A DNA stretch of 32,071 bases from Deltaproteobacteria bacterium (GTDB taxonomy: Bacteria; Myxococcota_A; UBA796; SXON01). The translations under genes were made by a program, and so were the position numbers. This document shows, one piece after another, positions 16,128 through 24,200 of this stretch. The stretch spans positions 1-32,071 of the forward strand of contig BJHF01000075.1 of the NCBI GenBank assembly GCA_014191855.1. The letters are read 5' to 3'. Position 1 is the stretch's first letter. Every line of letters begins with the position of its first letter. A model generated the notes under the pieces. It searched no databases. It was not told the DNA's origin and saw nothing but the letters and a program-made list of their open reading frames with translations.

Positions 16128-16666
16128 GGCGTGTCCGCCGCGTAGAACACCGCCTTCGCCGTCATCTTCGAGTCCACCGTCACGCCGAGGTAGCTGGGAA
16201 CCGCCACGCCGTGCTCGCTGATGTCGAAGGCGAAGCTGCCCGTGAGCTTGTAGCCGGTCTTGGTCTTGGCGATCTCCCACTTCACCTTGGTGGGCTTCGC
16301 CACGTCCATCGCGGTGAACTGTGCATCCACGGTGCCGGTGGTCTTCTTGCCCACTTCGGTCGGGAAGGTGAGCGAGGCCTTGGGCACGGAGAGCGAAACG
16401 TTCGGGTGCTTGTCCGGAAAGAGGAACTTCGACTTCATGTGTTCATCGCGAAGCTCGATGCCGGTCTGCAGGTTCGCGACCGGCACGACGAACACCACGT
16501 TGGTGCCATCGTCGGTGATGATGCCATCGTTCGTCTTCGCGTCGATGTCGAGCGCGCCGGGCTCGCCGTTCGCGGCGAAGTGGACATCCGGCTTGGCCAC
16601 CGACGTATCGACCGTGAGACCGGCAAACGCGGAGGGGAGGAGGCAGAGGGCAGCGAGAGTCGTCAT
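16124..16666 (-). CDS. YceI-like periplasmic lipocalin-fold protein
   Basis: A protein of 180 residues with a short signal peptide (MTTLAALCLLPSAFA-G). The YceI pattern is recognisable: LTVDTSVAKPDVHF at the start, LQTGIELRDEHMKSKFLFPDKHPNVSL in the middle (family: rD-x-H-M/L then F and the P/F pair) and KMTAKAVFYA at the end. Members of this family are periplasmic barrels that bind isoprenoid lipids such as polyisoprenyl quinones. Quinone-like binding would fit with the coupled haem-motif porin downstream, but this is inference. AGGA lies about 9 bases before the ATG. Confidence 0.85.
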   Translation of the reverse strand: MTTLAALCLLPSAFAGLTVDTSVAKPDVHFAANGEPGALDIDAKTNDGIITDDGTNVVFVVPVANLQTGIELRDEHMKSKFLFPDKHPNVSLSVPKASLTFPTEVGKKTTGTVDAQFTAMDVAKPTKVKWEIAKTKTGYKLTGSFAFDISEHGVAVPSYLGVTVDSKMTAKAVFYAADTP

Positions 16667-16702
16667 TGGGGCATCCTAAGCGCGAAAGCGCGAACGGGTC
16701 GC

Positions 16703-17335
16703 TCAACGATCTGTCACCGATGGCGAGGCGGGGAAAGACGCAGGGAGTACATCGCGATTCTGAACTTCCGTCAAGCGACGTACGGCGCCAGACGGATCGA
16801 AGGCGTCGAGCAGCATGGTGGTTACGCGGCCGAGCACCTCCAGGGTGGGGAGGCGGCGGAAGGGGCGCAGCCGAGACACGACCGGGGCGACCGGGCCGCC
16901 CGCCCGAAACAGCCCGACCGTGAGGTGGGGGCGGTAGGTCGACCAGCGCTCCTCGATCTCCGAAAACCTATCGCGAAGCTCCGGTATCCGCCCGCAGCGC
17001 GCCTCGAGGAAAACGCAGCTTCGAAACGCATTGGCGCCGCCGATGCGGAGCGACACGGGCTCAGCTTCCCATGGCGGAGCGGCCAGCCGGTCGGGGTCCA
17101 CAAAGCCGTGAACGAACACCGTGACGTGCGGATGATCGAGGGCGAACGGAACGATCAGATCGGGCATCGCCGCGAGCACCGCGGCGCGGCGCGCGGTCAC
17201 CGCCGGGTCGTCGATCCGCAGCAACGTGACGTGGTACCACCTTCGGCCGCGGTGCCACTCCTCGCGAGCCCCCGCCGTCGGCCCCAGGGTCCGCCCCGAC
17301 GCACAGAATCGCGCCCAGACGCGGCGGAAGCTCAA
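16703..17335 (-). CDS. 2H phosphoesterase (2'-5' RNA ligase-like)
   Basis: A protein of 210 residues with the two catalytic H-x-T motifs of the 2H superfamily: HPHVTVFVHGF and RPHLTVGLF. The WHRGRRWYHVTLLRIDDP opening strand is also typical. Such enzymes act on 2'-5' or cyclic phosphodiesters in RNA or nucleotides; the real substrate is unknown. The start is a TTG at 17335 because no ATG or GTG precedes the conserved core; only four sense codons separate it from the kinase stop, and the two are in the same frame. Basic, Arg-rich N-terminal part. Probably co-transcribed with the kinase. Confidence 0.85.
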   Translation of the reverse strand: MSFRRVWARFCASGRTLGPTAGAREEWHRGRRWYHVTLLRIDDPAVTARRAAVLAAMPDLIVPFALDHPHVTVFVHGFVDPDRLAAPPWEAEPVSLRIGGANAFRSCVFLEARCGRIPELRDRFSEIEERWSTYRPHLTVGLFRAGGPVAPVVSRLRPFRRLPTLEVLGRVTTMLLDAFDPSGAVRRLTEVQNRDVLPASFPASPSVTDR

Positions 17336-17347
17336 GCCGGGACCCGA

Positions 17348-19255
17348 CTACTTCGCACAGCGAAAGCCGATGAACACGCCGCTCTGGCTGGGCGACACCT
17401 GATCGCTCACCACCCCATCGTCGCGGCGCCAGATGGGCTTACCGTGGTCCTGACGGTACTCCATCCACGGCTGATTCGGAGCTTCAGCCCAGGAGATGGG
17501 CGGCGCGTCCATCGCGGCGAGTCCGCCGCGACCGGAGCAGTACGCCTTGGCCAGGTTCCAGCTCACCGCCACGGCCGGCGCGCCCTCCTTGCCGGGCGGC
17601 GGGGCGCCCCCGGTCCAACCGCGGAGGTACTTGTCGTCGGCGGCCCCGGCGGCAATCGCGGCATCTTTTTGCCAGTCCGGGTGGTCTGCGAGCCACGAAG
17701 CAAGCTGCGCGTTCGTGATGGCTGGGCCCGCCTTCGCGGCGGTGGCAGCGATCGCCACGAGCTCGGTCCCGGGGGCGGGGGGAGCCTCAGGATTCGGCGT
17801 TGGTACGATCGTCTTGGGCAGGGCGGCCGGCGCCTTGGTGGCGGGGGGCGGGGTAGGCGTGGCCGCGGACGCGGCAGCGGGCGAAGGCGGCGGCGGGAGC
17901 GGCGGCGGGGCCTCGACCGCCATCGGGGCCGGCGGGGGCTCGGCAGGCTGAACCGCGGCGGGCGGAACCGCGGCGGGCGGCGCAACGACATCCGGCATAG
18001 GAATCGGCGCTGGGCCCGGACCGGGCCTGGCAAACCACCACCCGGCAACGCCGATGATCCCCGTGAACACCAGGGCGCTGGCGATGGCCACGGGCAGCCA
18101 AGTCACGCTTCGCGGCGCGGGCGGCGCGGGCGCGGTCGGGGCAGGCGGGCTCGCCGCCGGTTTCGGCCACGCGCCACCGGACTCCGCGCCGGCATCCGCG
18201 AAACCTCCCGGCGGGGTGGTGGCGCCAGCCCGCCCGAGGGCGTTCGGAGCCGCCAACGCCGGGTCGAAAGAGGGGTTCCCCGGCACCATCGTGAGGCCGC
18301 CCGGGGTATGCGAGTCCCGACGTACGCTCCCCGGCGCGCGCGGCTCGTCGCATACCGACACATCCGGCCGCACATCCCCGAGGTCGATCGCGGCGATCCG
18401 CGCCACCACCTCATCCGCCGCGGCGATTCGCTCCGCGGGCGAAGCCCACGTCATGTCCCGCACCAAGGTGCGCAATCCGTACGGCACGTCCGGCCCCGGG
18501 TCGAACGGCGCGTGGCCCTGCTTCGCGGTGAGCACCTGGAAGAACACTTGCGAGTTCATCCCTCCGGTGGGCACCTCGAACGCCGTTTTTCCGGTCAGGG
18601 CCTCGTACACGCACACCCCGAGCGCGTAGATGTCCCACTGCACCGGATCGAGCGCGCCGGCCTGCACCCACTCGGGCGGCACGTAGGCGACCGAGCCCAT
18701 CGCCTGCCCGCCCTCACTCAGCGTGTCTCCGTCCGTCTCTGTCGCGATACCAAAGTCCACGAGTGTTGCGTTTCCGTGGCGACCCACCAGGATGTTCGAG
18801 GGTTTGATGTCGCGGTGGCGAATCCCGCGGCCATGCAGGTAGGCCAGGGCGCTCGCGAGCTGGCTCAGCCACCGCACGGCGGTCTGCGCGTCCACCGGGC
18901 CCTCGCCAAGTCGGCGTTCGAGGCTCCCTCCCTCCACGAACTCCATCTCCAGGTAGGGCGGATCGGCGTCCAGCCGCACGTTGCGCACCTTCACGATGTT
19001 CGGGTGGTCCAGCGCGAACAGGATCTCCGCCTCCCGCACGAACCGCGCCCGCGCTTTCGGAGAGCGCTTCAATCCGTAATCCAACACCTTGATCGCCGCG
19101 AGGATGCGCTTCGCGTCCCGGTTGTGGCACCGGTACACGGAGCCCATGCCCCCCTGCCCGAGCGCGCGCTCGACGATCCAGATGTCGATGGCGTCGTTGG
19201 CGGTGTACACGGGTAGCGCAAACTCTATCCGGTCGGGGTACCCTGAGGCCCGCAT
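17348..19255 (-). CDS. Transmembrane Ser/Thr protein kinase with C-terminal FGE-sulfatase-like domain
   Basis: A protein of 635 residues. The Hanks-type kinase (about 26-290) has the glycine loop GQGGMGSV (33-40), AAIK lysine K56, helix-C E75, HRDIKPSN (D149), DFG (167-169), GSVAYVPPEW and DIYALGVCVYE, so it should be active. A Pro/Ala linker precedes the membrane helix (385-409). The extracytoplasmic part has another Pro-rich linker and a short domain with VSWNLAKAYCSGRGG and a terminal GFRCAK, a pattern of formylglycine-generating-enzyme-like (SUMF1/DUF323) folds, apparently reduced to about 100 residues and likely a binding rather than catalytic domain. The start overlaps the divergent ATG at 19254; GTG 19210 is a possible later start. 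Confidence 0.93.
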   Translation of the reverse strand: MRASGYPDRIEFALPVYTANDAIDIWIVERALGQGGMGSVYRCHNRDAKRILAAIKVLDYGLKRSPKARARFVREAEILFALDHPNIVKVRNVRLDADPPYLEMEFVEGGSLERRLGEGPVDAQTAVRWLSQLASALAYLHGRGIRHRDIKPSNILVGRHGNATLVDFGIATETDGDTLSEGGQAMGSVAYVPPEWVQAGALDPVQWDIYALGVCVYEALTGKTAFEVPTGGMNSQVFFQVLTAKQGHAPFDPGPDVPYGLRTLVRDMTWASPAERIAAADEVVARIAAIDLGDVRPDVSVCDEPRAPGSVRRDSHTPGGLTMVPGNPSFDPALAAPNALGRAGATTPPGGFADAGAESGGAWPKPAASPPAPTAPAPPAPRSVTWLPVAIASALVFTGIIGVAGWWFARPGPGPAPIPMPDVVAPPAAVPPAAVQPAEPPPAPMAVEAPPPLPPPPSPAAASAATPTPPPATKAPAALPKTIVPTPNPEAPPAPGTELVAIAATAAKAGPAITNAQLASWLADHPDWQKDAAIAAGAADDKYLRGWTGGAPPPGKEGAPAVAVSWNLAKAYCSGRGGLAAMDAPPISWAEAPNQPWMEYRQDHGKPIWRRDDGVVSDQVSPSQSGVFIGFRCAK

Positions 19256-21188
19256 GCTGCTCTCTCTCTCGGCGCTGCTCGCCGGTGCCGCGCACGCGCG
19301 GGACTACACCTGCGGAGGGGGGGAGGACTTCGCCGACCTGAACCTGGCGTTTGCGGCGCTCGCCGGTGCCGCTGGCCCCAACACGCTGGACATCGTCCGG
19401 GATGATTGCATCCCGGCGGCCGTGGAGGAGGTCGTCTCGGTGGACGTGGACGTCATCTGCAACATTGGCGGTGGCTGCGAGCTCCCACCGCTGCGTGTCA
19501 CGGGTGGCGACCACTTTGGCCTCTCGGGCGTGACCTTCGTGAGCACGGCCGAATTTGCGATGGACGAATCCGACGACAATCGGGACCTCTTCCCCGGTTA
19601 CGATTCGGTGTACGCCAGCTTGTACATCGACTCTACGGAGCTCGTGGTGCACGACTCCGTGTTCGAATCGCCAAGCGCGAGTTTTGGCGGCATCGTGGCC
19701 ATCGACTGCGACACGACGCTGGACAACGTGAGCGTGACCTACCCGAGCGGGCACGCGCTCAAGCTGTATGCGGACGATCTCGACATCGAGCTCTCCCTCA
19801 CGAGCGTTCACATTCTCGGAGCGGGAGACTCGGCGATCCTGGTCCTCGACGGCGGCGATGGCTACGGCCGGGGAGCGGTGACCAGCCTCAGCGTGAGCGG
19901 CAGTGACTTCACTGGGAACTCCGCCTACTATGGGTCGGACATGGAGGTGTTCGTAACCGGGGGCGTGTCGGTTACCAACACCCAGTTCGTCGACTCCGTA
20001 GCCTACGCGCTGGCGGCGCCTGTTGAACTCTTTGCGGGTTCGGTGTGGCTCGAAGAGGTCTCGTTCAGCGGCAACTACGGCGGCGGAATGAGCACGTTCT
20101 TCGTCGGAGCGAACACGGTCACCGCAAGGGAGGTGAGCGCGAGCGGCGTGGCGCCCGCGCCGTACGTGGCCTACGTCACCGCGCTGACCAGCTCCGAGAT
20201 CTCCGACTCCCGCTTCGCGATGGATGGGCAGTTTTACGTGACGGGCGGGCCGGCAGAGTTCCGAGGAAACACCTTCCTCATGGCCGCGGATGCCGCGGCC
20301 GACTCGGGGATCCGACTCGACACGAGCTCCGCGGACTTCACCCAGAACTTCTTCTGCGGGAGCGGCGCGATCGCGAACGAGTATGGGTTGGTCTCCGGCC
20401 CGACGGAGCTGTACTTCGAGGAAAACATCTTCAACGGCCTGAGCCTCCTCGGCCCGCTCGTCGATACCCGCTCGGATGACGACGTCACCGTCTCGGCCAC
20501 CGGCGCGAGCTTCTTCGACAACACCATCGTGAACGTCTCGGCCTCCAACCTCGTTGCGGGCGACGTCGCCGCGTTCGTGTTCGTGAACAACCTGGTGGTG
20601 GACAGCGCTGCGACCTTCGACAGCGCCTCCTGGCGCGGCGGCATTACCGCCGACTACAACGCCTGGACCTTCACCGACGGCAGCAGCTACGCCGCTCCGG
20701 ACGGATGGGGCGCGCACGATCTGCTCGGGGAAGCTCCACTTTTCGTGGAAAGCTACGACGCCGGGAGCTGCCCCTCCCTCCCCGCCTTGCAGCCAGAGAG
20801 TCCGATGATCGACCGGGGCAGCCCGAGCCGGTATTCCGGCGATGGCTCGCGAAGCGACATCGGCGCGGTGGACTTCGGGGACGAGGAAGACTGGGGCGGC
20901 GAACCCTGGGATGACACGGGGGCTTCGGGCGACGAGGACGACACCGCAGGCGGTGCGGACCGCGACGGCGACGGCTGGAACGACAACGAGGATTGCGCTC
21001 CGACCAAGCCCGCGATTCACCCCAAAGCCGTGGATGTTCCAGACGACGGCATCGATCAGGACTGCGACGGCGTGGAAGCCTCCACGTCGTACACCGGCGG
21101 GTGCGGGTGCGACGCCGACGCGCATCGACCGTCCGTCGTCGCGCTCCTGGGGTTGACCCTGGTCGCATTGCGGAAACGCCGGAGATGA
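19254..21188 (+). CDS. Secreted beta-helix protein with MopE-like motif and MYXO-CTERM-like tail
   Basis: A protein of 644 residues, with a short signal (MLLSLSALLAGAAHA) and GAGG 6 bases before the start. Residues about 30-520 are parallel beta-helix-like with short repeated strands (VVHDSVFES, LSVSGSDFTGNSA, VSVTNTQFVDSV) and the typical late segment PMIDRGSPSRYSGDGSRSDIGAVDFG seen in choice-of-anchor/beta-helix surface proteins. An acidic region then carries RDGDGWNDNEDCAPTKPAIHP and GIDQDCDG (MopE-like metal-binding pattern). The end is GGCGC, a hydrophobic helix and RKRRR. It shares its architecture with the 11611 gene but not obvious close sequence identity. Divergent from the kinase. 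Confidence 0.87.
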   Translation: MLLSLSALLAGAAHARDYTCGGGEDFADLNLAFAALAGAAGPNTLDIVRDDCIPAAVEEVVSVDVDVICNIGGGCELPPLRVTGGDHFGLSGVTFVSTAEFAMDESDDNRDLFPGYDSVYASLYIDSTELVVHDSVFESPSASFGGIVAIDCDTTLDNVSVTYPSGHALKLYADDLDIELSLTSVHILGAGDSAILVLDGGDGYGRGAVTSLSVSGSDFTGNSAYYGSDMEVFVTGGVSVTNTQFVDSVAYALAAPVELFAGSVWLEEVSFSGNYGGGMSTFFVGANTVTAREVSASGVAPAPYVAYVTALTSSEISDSRFAMDGQFYVTGGPAEFRGNTFLMAADAAADSGIRLDTSSADFTQNFFCGSGAIANEYGLVSGPTELYFEENIFNGLSLLGPLVDTRSDDDVTVSATGASFFDNTIVNVSASNLVAGDVAAFVFVNNLVVDSAATFDSASWRGGITADYNAWTFTDGSSYAAPDGWGAHDLLGEAPLFVESYDAGSCPSLPALQPESPMIDRGSPSRYSGDGSRSDIGAVDFGDEEDWGGEPWDDTGASGDEDDTAGGADRDGDGWNDNEDCAPTKPAIHPKAVDVPDDGIDQDCDGVEASTSYTGGCGCDADAHRPSVVALLGLTLVALRKRRR

Positions 21189-21234
21189 GGCGGATCGGCG
21201 GGTTGCGGCGGCCGACAGGGTCGATCTGCCCAGC

Positions 21235-21262
21235 CCTCCCCCCGGCCCTGGCCCGGGGGAGG
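21235..21262 (+). promoter_or_regulatory. GC-rich hairpin covering the ribosome binding site of the OmpA-family gene
   Basis: CCTCCCCC (21235-21242) pairs with GGGGGAGG (21255-21262), and inside it GGCC (21244-21247) can pair with GGCC (21250-21253), making a very stable stem. The 3' arm is the purine-rich Shine-Dalgarno-like stretch and reaches the GTG at 21262. It lies 47 bases after the beta-helix stop and has no T-run. It could end upstream transcription or limit ribosome access. Confidence 0.45.
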
Positions 21263-24200
21263 TGGCCGAGGGCCGGTGGGTGCTCGTGCTGATCGCCCAG
21301 TTCATCGCCGCGATCACGTCGTTCTACGCGGCCCACGCCGCAGACGGGCACGGCACCGCGATCGCGCCGTGCGCAGCGGACGCGGCGGCGCCGCTCGTCG
21401 CGTGGGCCCCTGGCAGCACGACGGCGCAGGCGTGGTCGGCTTGCGTGACGATGGAGGCAGCGAAGGCACCCGTGGTCGCGACGCTGACGGACGGCGAAGG
21501 CACGACGACGTTCATCCCCTTGGACGACCTTTTTGGCGCCCACGTCGGCGGCTCGTACGGCTTCGGACCCGTCGGCCTCGCCGCAGACCTGCCGGTATGG
21601 CTCGCCTCCACCCAGAACGGCGCGCCAAACCCCGCGGCGATCGGCGATCTCCGGGTGTACGCCCCCGTGCGCCTTGTCTGGGCCCGAAACCCCGGTGAGC
21701 TCGGGGTCGACGCCGTCGTCGAGGCCCTGCTCCCCACGGGCAACCCCGATCTCCTGCTCGGCGCCGGCGGCTTCGGAGCCGGGGCACACCTCGTGCTCGG
21801 CGTTCGAGGCGAGCGCTTGGGCGCAACCGTGGACCTCGGCGTCGGCTACACCGCGGCCCTGAACCTGCCGGGACAGGACTCCAGCGTGTGGACACGGCTC
21901 GCACTGTCCGGAGATGTGCAGCTCCACCCACGGTTCAGCGCGGGGGCGGAAGCCTGGTTCTCCGCCGCGCCGCTGTCCCCCGCCTTCCTCGCGGCCAGCC
22001 CCGGTGAGGCGCTGCTCCGGGCCGGGTCGAGGCTCTCCCCCTCCCTCACGCTCACCGCCGCAGCCGGCACTGCCATCACCCCCGGCGTCGGCGCGGCCGA
22101 CTTCCGAGGCTACCTTCGCTTGGGCTATGCGAACGCCCCGCAGGTCACGGGTCGCCACCTCGTCGCCGATGCGCCTCCTCCCGCGACCCCACCCGGTCCT
22201 TTCGACGTCCTCGTTTCGATCCGCGACGACGCCGATCATCCCGTCGACGCCACGCTCTCCTGGGAAGGGCCGAACGCCCCGCCGAGCGAAGCCAGCGGCG
22301 CGGACGGCGAAGCGCGCGTCACGCTCGCGCCCGGCCGCTACACCCTGACCGTCGCCCACGCGGGATCGGGCACCCAACGCCGCGAACTCGTGCTTTCGGC
22401 CGACCGTTTCCGGCCCGAACGCGTGCTCGTGATCCTGCAGCCGCTCGCCGGCGAGGCCACGCTGCGCCTCGCGGTAACGGACACGGAAGGCCGAGATGTC
22501 GCCGAGGCCCGCGTGCAGATCGACGGGCAATCGTTCGGCACGACGGGCTCGGGCGGGCGCCTCGACGTGGCGGGCGTCGCTGCAGGCGACCACGCGATCG
22601 CGATCACGCAGGCGGACTTTCGCGAACGCGCCCCGCTCGTGGTGTCGCTCCCCGTCCCCGCGCCCGCAGCGGCGCCGGAGCTCGCGATTGTCGTGCTCGA
22701 ACGCCCGCCTGGCAGCGTGCGCGTCGTCACGCGCGGCCCAGCCGGCGCGGTGGCCGACGCACGAGTGCGCTTCTCCGGCCCCGACGACCTCCCGGCCCAG
22801 GACATTGGTCCCGACGGCGAGCGCACGTTCACGCTGGTGCCGGGCCACTGGATCGTCGTGGCGAGCGCGCAGGACCTTGGCACGCAGGAGCGTGAATTCG
22901 AGGTGGAAGCCGGGAAGACCGCGCTGGTGGTCATCGACGTACGGATGAACCGCGCGGAGGAAGGCAGCGCCCGCCTGGTGATCCGGGTCCTCGACCCTGC
23001 TGGCGCGCCCGTGGAAGGCGCCGAGGTAGAGATCGACGGCGCAAGCACGGGGCGCACGGCGAACGGAGGTACGCTCACGCTGGAGGGGCTGAGAGCCGGC
23101 GCCCGATCGGTGCGAGCCATCGCCCCACGGTTCCGGGATTCTGTCCCCCAAACCGTCACCCTTGGCGCCGGCACTCGCGAGCTGAGCCTGGCGCTCGCCT
23201 GGCGTCCGGGCCAGGTGCACATCGTGACCCGCGGCGTGGAGAACGCCGAGCTCGACGCCCGGGTCCGATTCTCGGGGCCCGAGGAGATCCAGGCGACAAA
23301 CCTGGGTCCAGACGGAGATGCGTGGTTCGAGCTCGCGCCGGGGGCGTGGACCCTGGCGATCAGCTCGCCGACCTACGGCGTGCAGGAGCGGGACATCGTC
23401 GTGACCGCGAACGACATTCAGGTGGTCGAGATCGGCGCGACGCTACTCTCTGCGGACGGCGATTCGGTGCTTTCGTTGCGTGTTACCGACCGCGACAACG
23501 CCCCCGTTTCCGGCGCGATCGTGGCCGTAGACGGGCACGAAGTCGGCACCACGACCGCGACGGGCGCGGTCGAGGTCGGCGGGCTTCGATCCGGAAAACA
23601 CCAGCTCAACCTTCGTGCGACGGGGTTCAAGCCCACGACGCGCTCCGTCACGCTCGGTGCCGGGCGCATGGAGATGGACGCCCGGCTCGACCTCGCGGCC
23701 CGGCGGGTAGACGTCGCCGCACGCGGCCCGTCAGGACCAGCCGCAGACGCCCTCATTCGCGCGTTCGGTGGCGAAGTGTCGGCCGCGGGGCACGTTGACG
23801 CCGACGGCCACCGAACCCTGGAGCTCGATCCCGGCCCGTGGGTGGTCGTCGCGGTGTCCCAAACCCTCGGGATCGCCCAACAGGACGTGGACGTCCGCGC
23901 CGCGACCTCACCGCTTCCGGTGGAGCTCGTCCTCACCGAGCCCGCCGCCGAGCGGGGAGAACTGCTCGTCGAAGTCGTGGATCCCGCCGGGAACCCGGTG
24001 CGCGGCGCCACCTTGAATGTCGGAGAGGGCGAGCGGCCGGCCGCGATGCCGCTTGGCGACTACGGGATGGCGGTGCTCAGGGGCACGCGGGTCGGTCCGT
24101 TGGCCCTTCGGGCGGAAGCCCCCGGCTACAAGCAGCTCCTCGCCGAGATCATCGATGTTCAACCCGGTGTACAAACGCGGCGGCTACGGATGGACTGGCT

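Noticed and set aside
16680..16691. GCGC-GAAA-GCGC hairpin with a GNRA-type loop between the 2H and YceI genes
   Set aside because: Only four base pairs; expected by chance in high-GC DNA and too short to claim a function.
16211..19216. A 1001-residue open frame on the plus strand opposite the YceI, 2H and kinase genes
   Set aside because: Arg/Gly/His-rich composition without domains; the opposite strand carries three recognised genes. Long antisense frames are common in high-GC DNA because stop codons are rare.
18714..21317. An 867-residue minus-strand frame
   Set aside because: Only its last part echoes kinase codons in a shifted frame; the remainder is a mirror of the beta-helix gene.
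20671..23220. An 849-residue open frame on the minus strand across the beta-helix and OmpA genes
   Set aside because: Arg/Ala/Gly-rich, no family motif, and opposed to well-supported coding on the plus strand.
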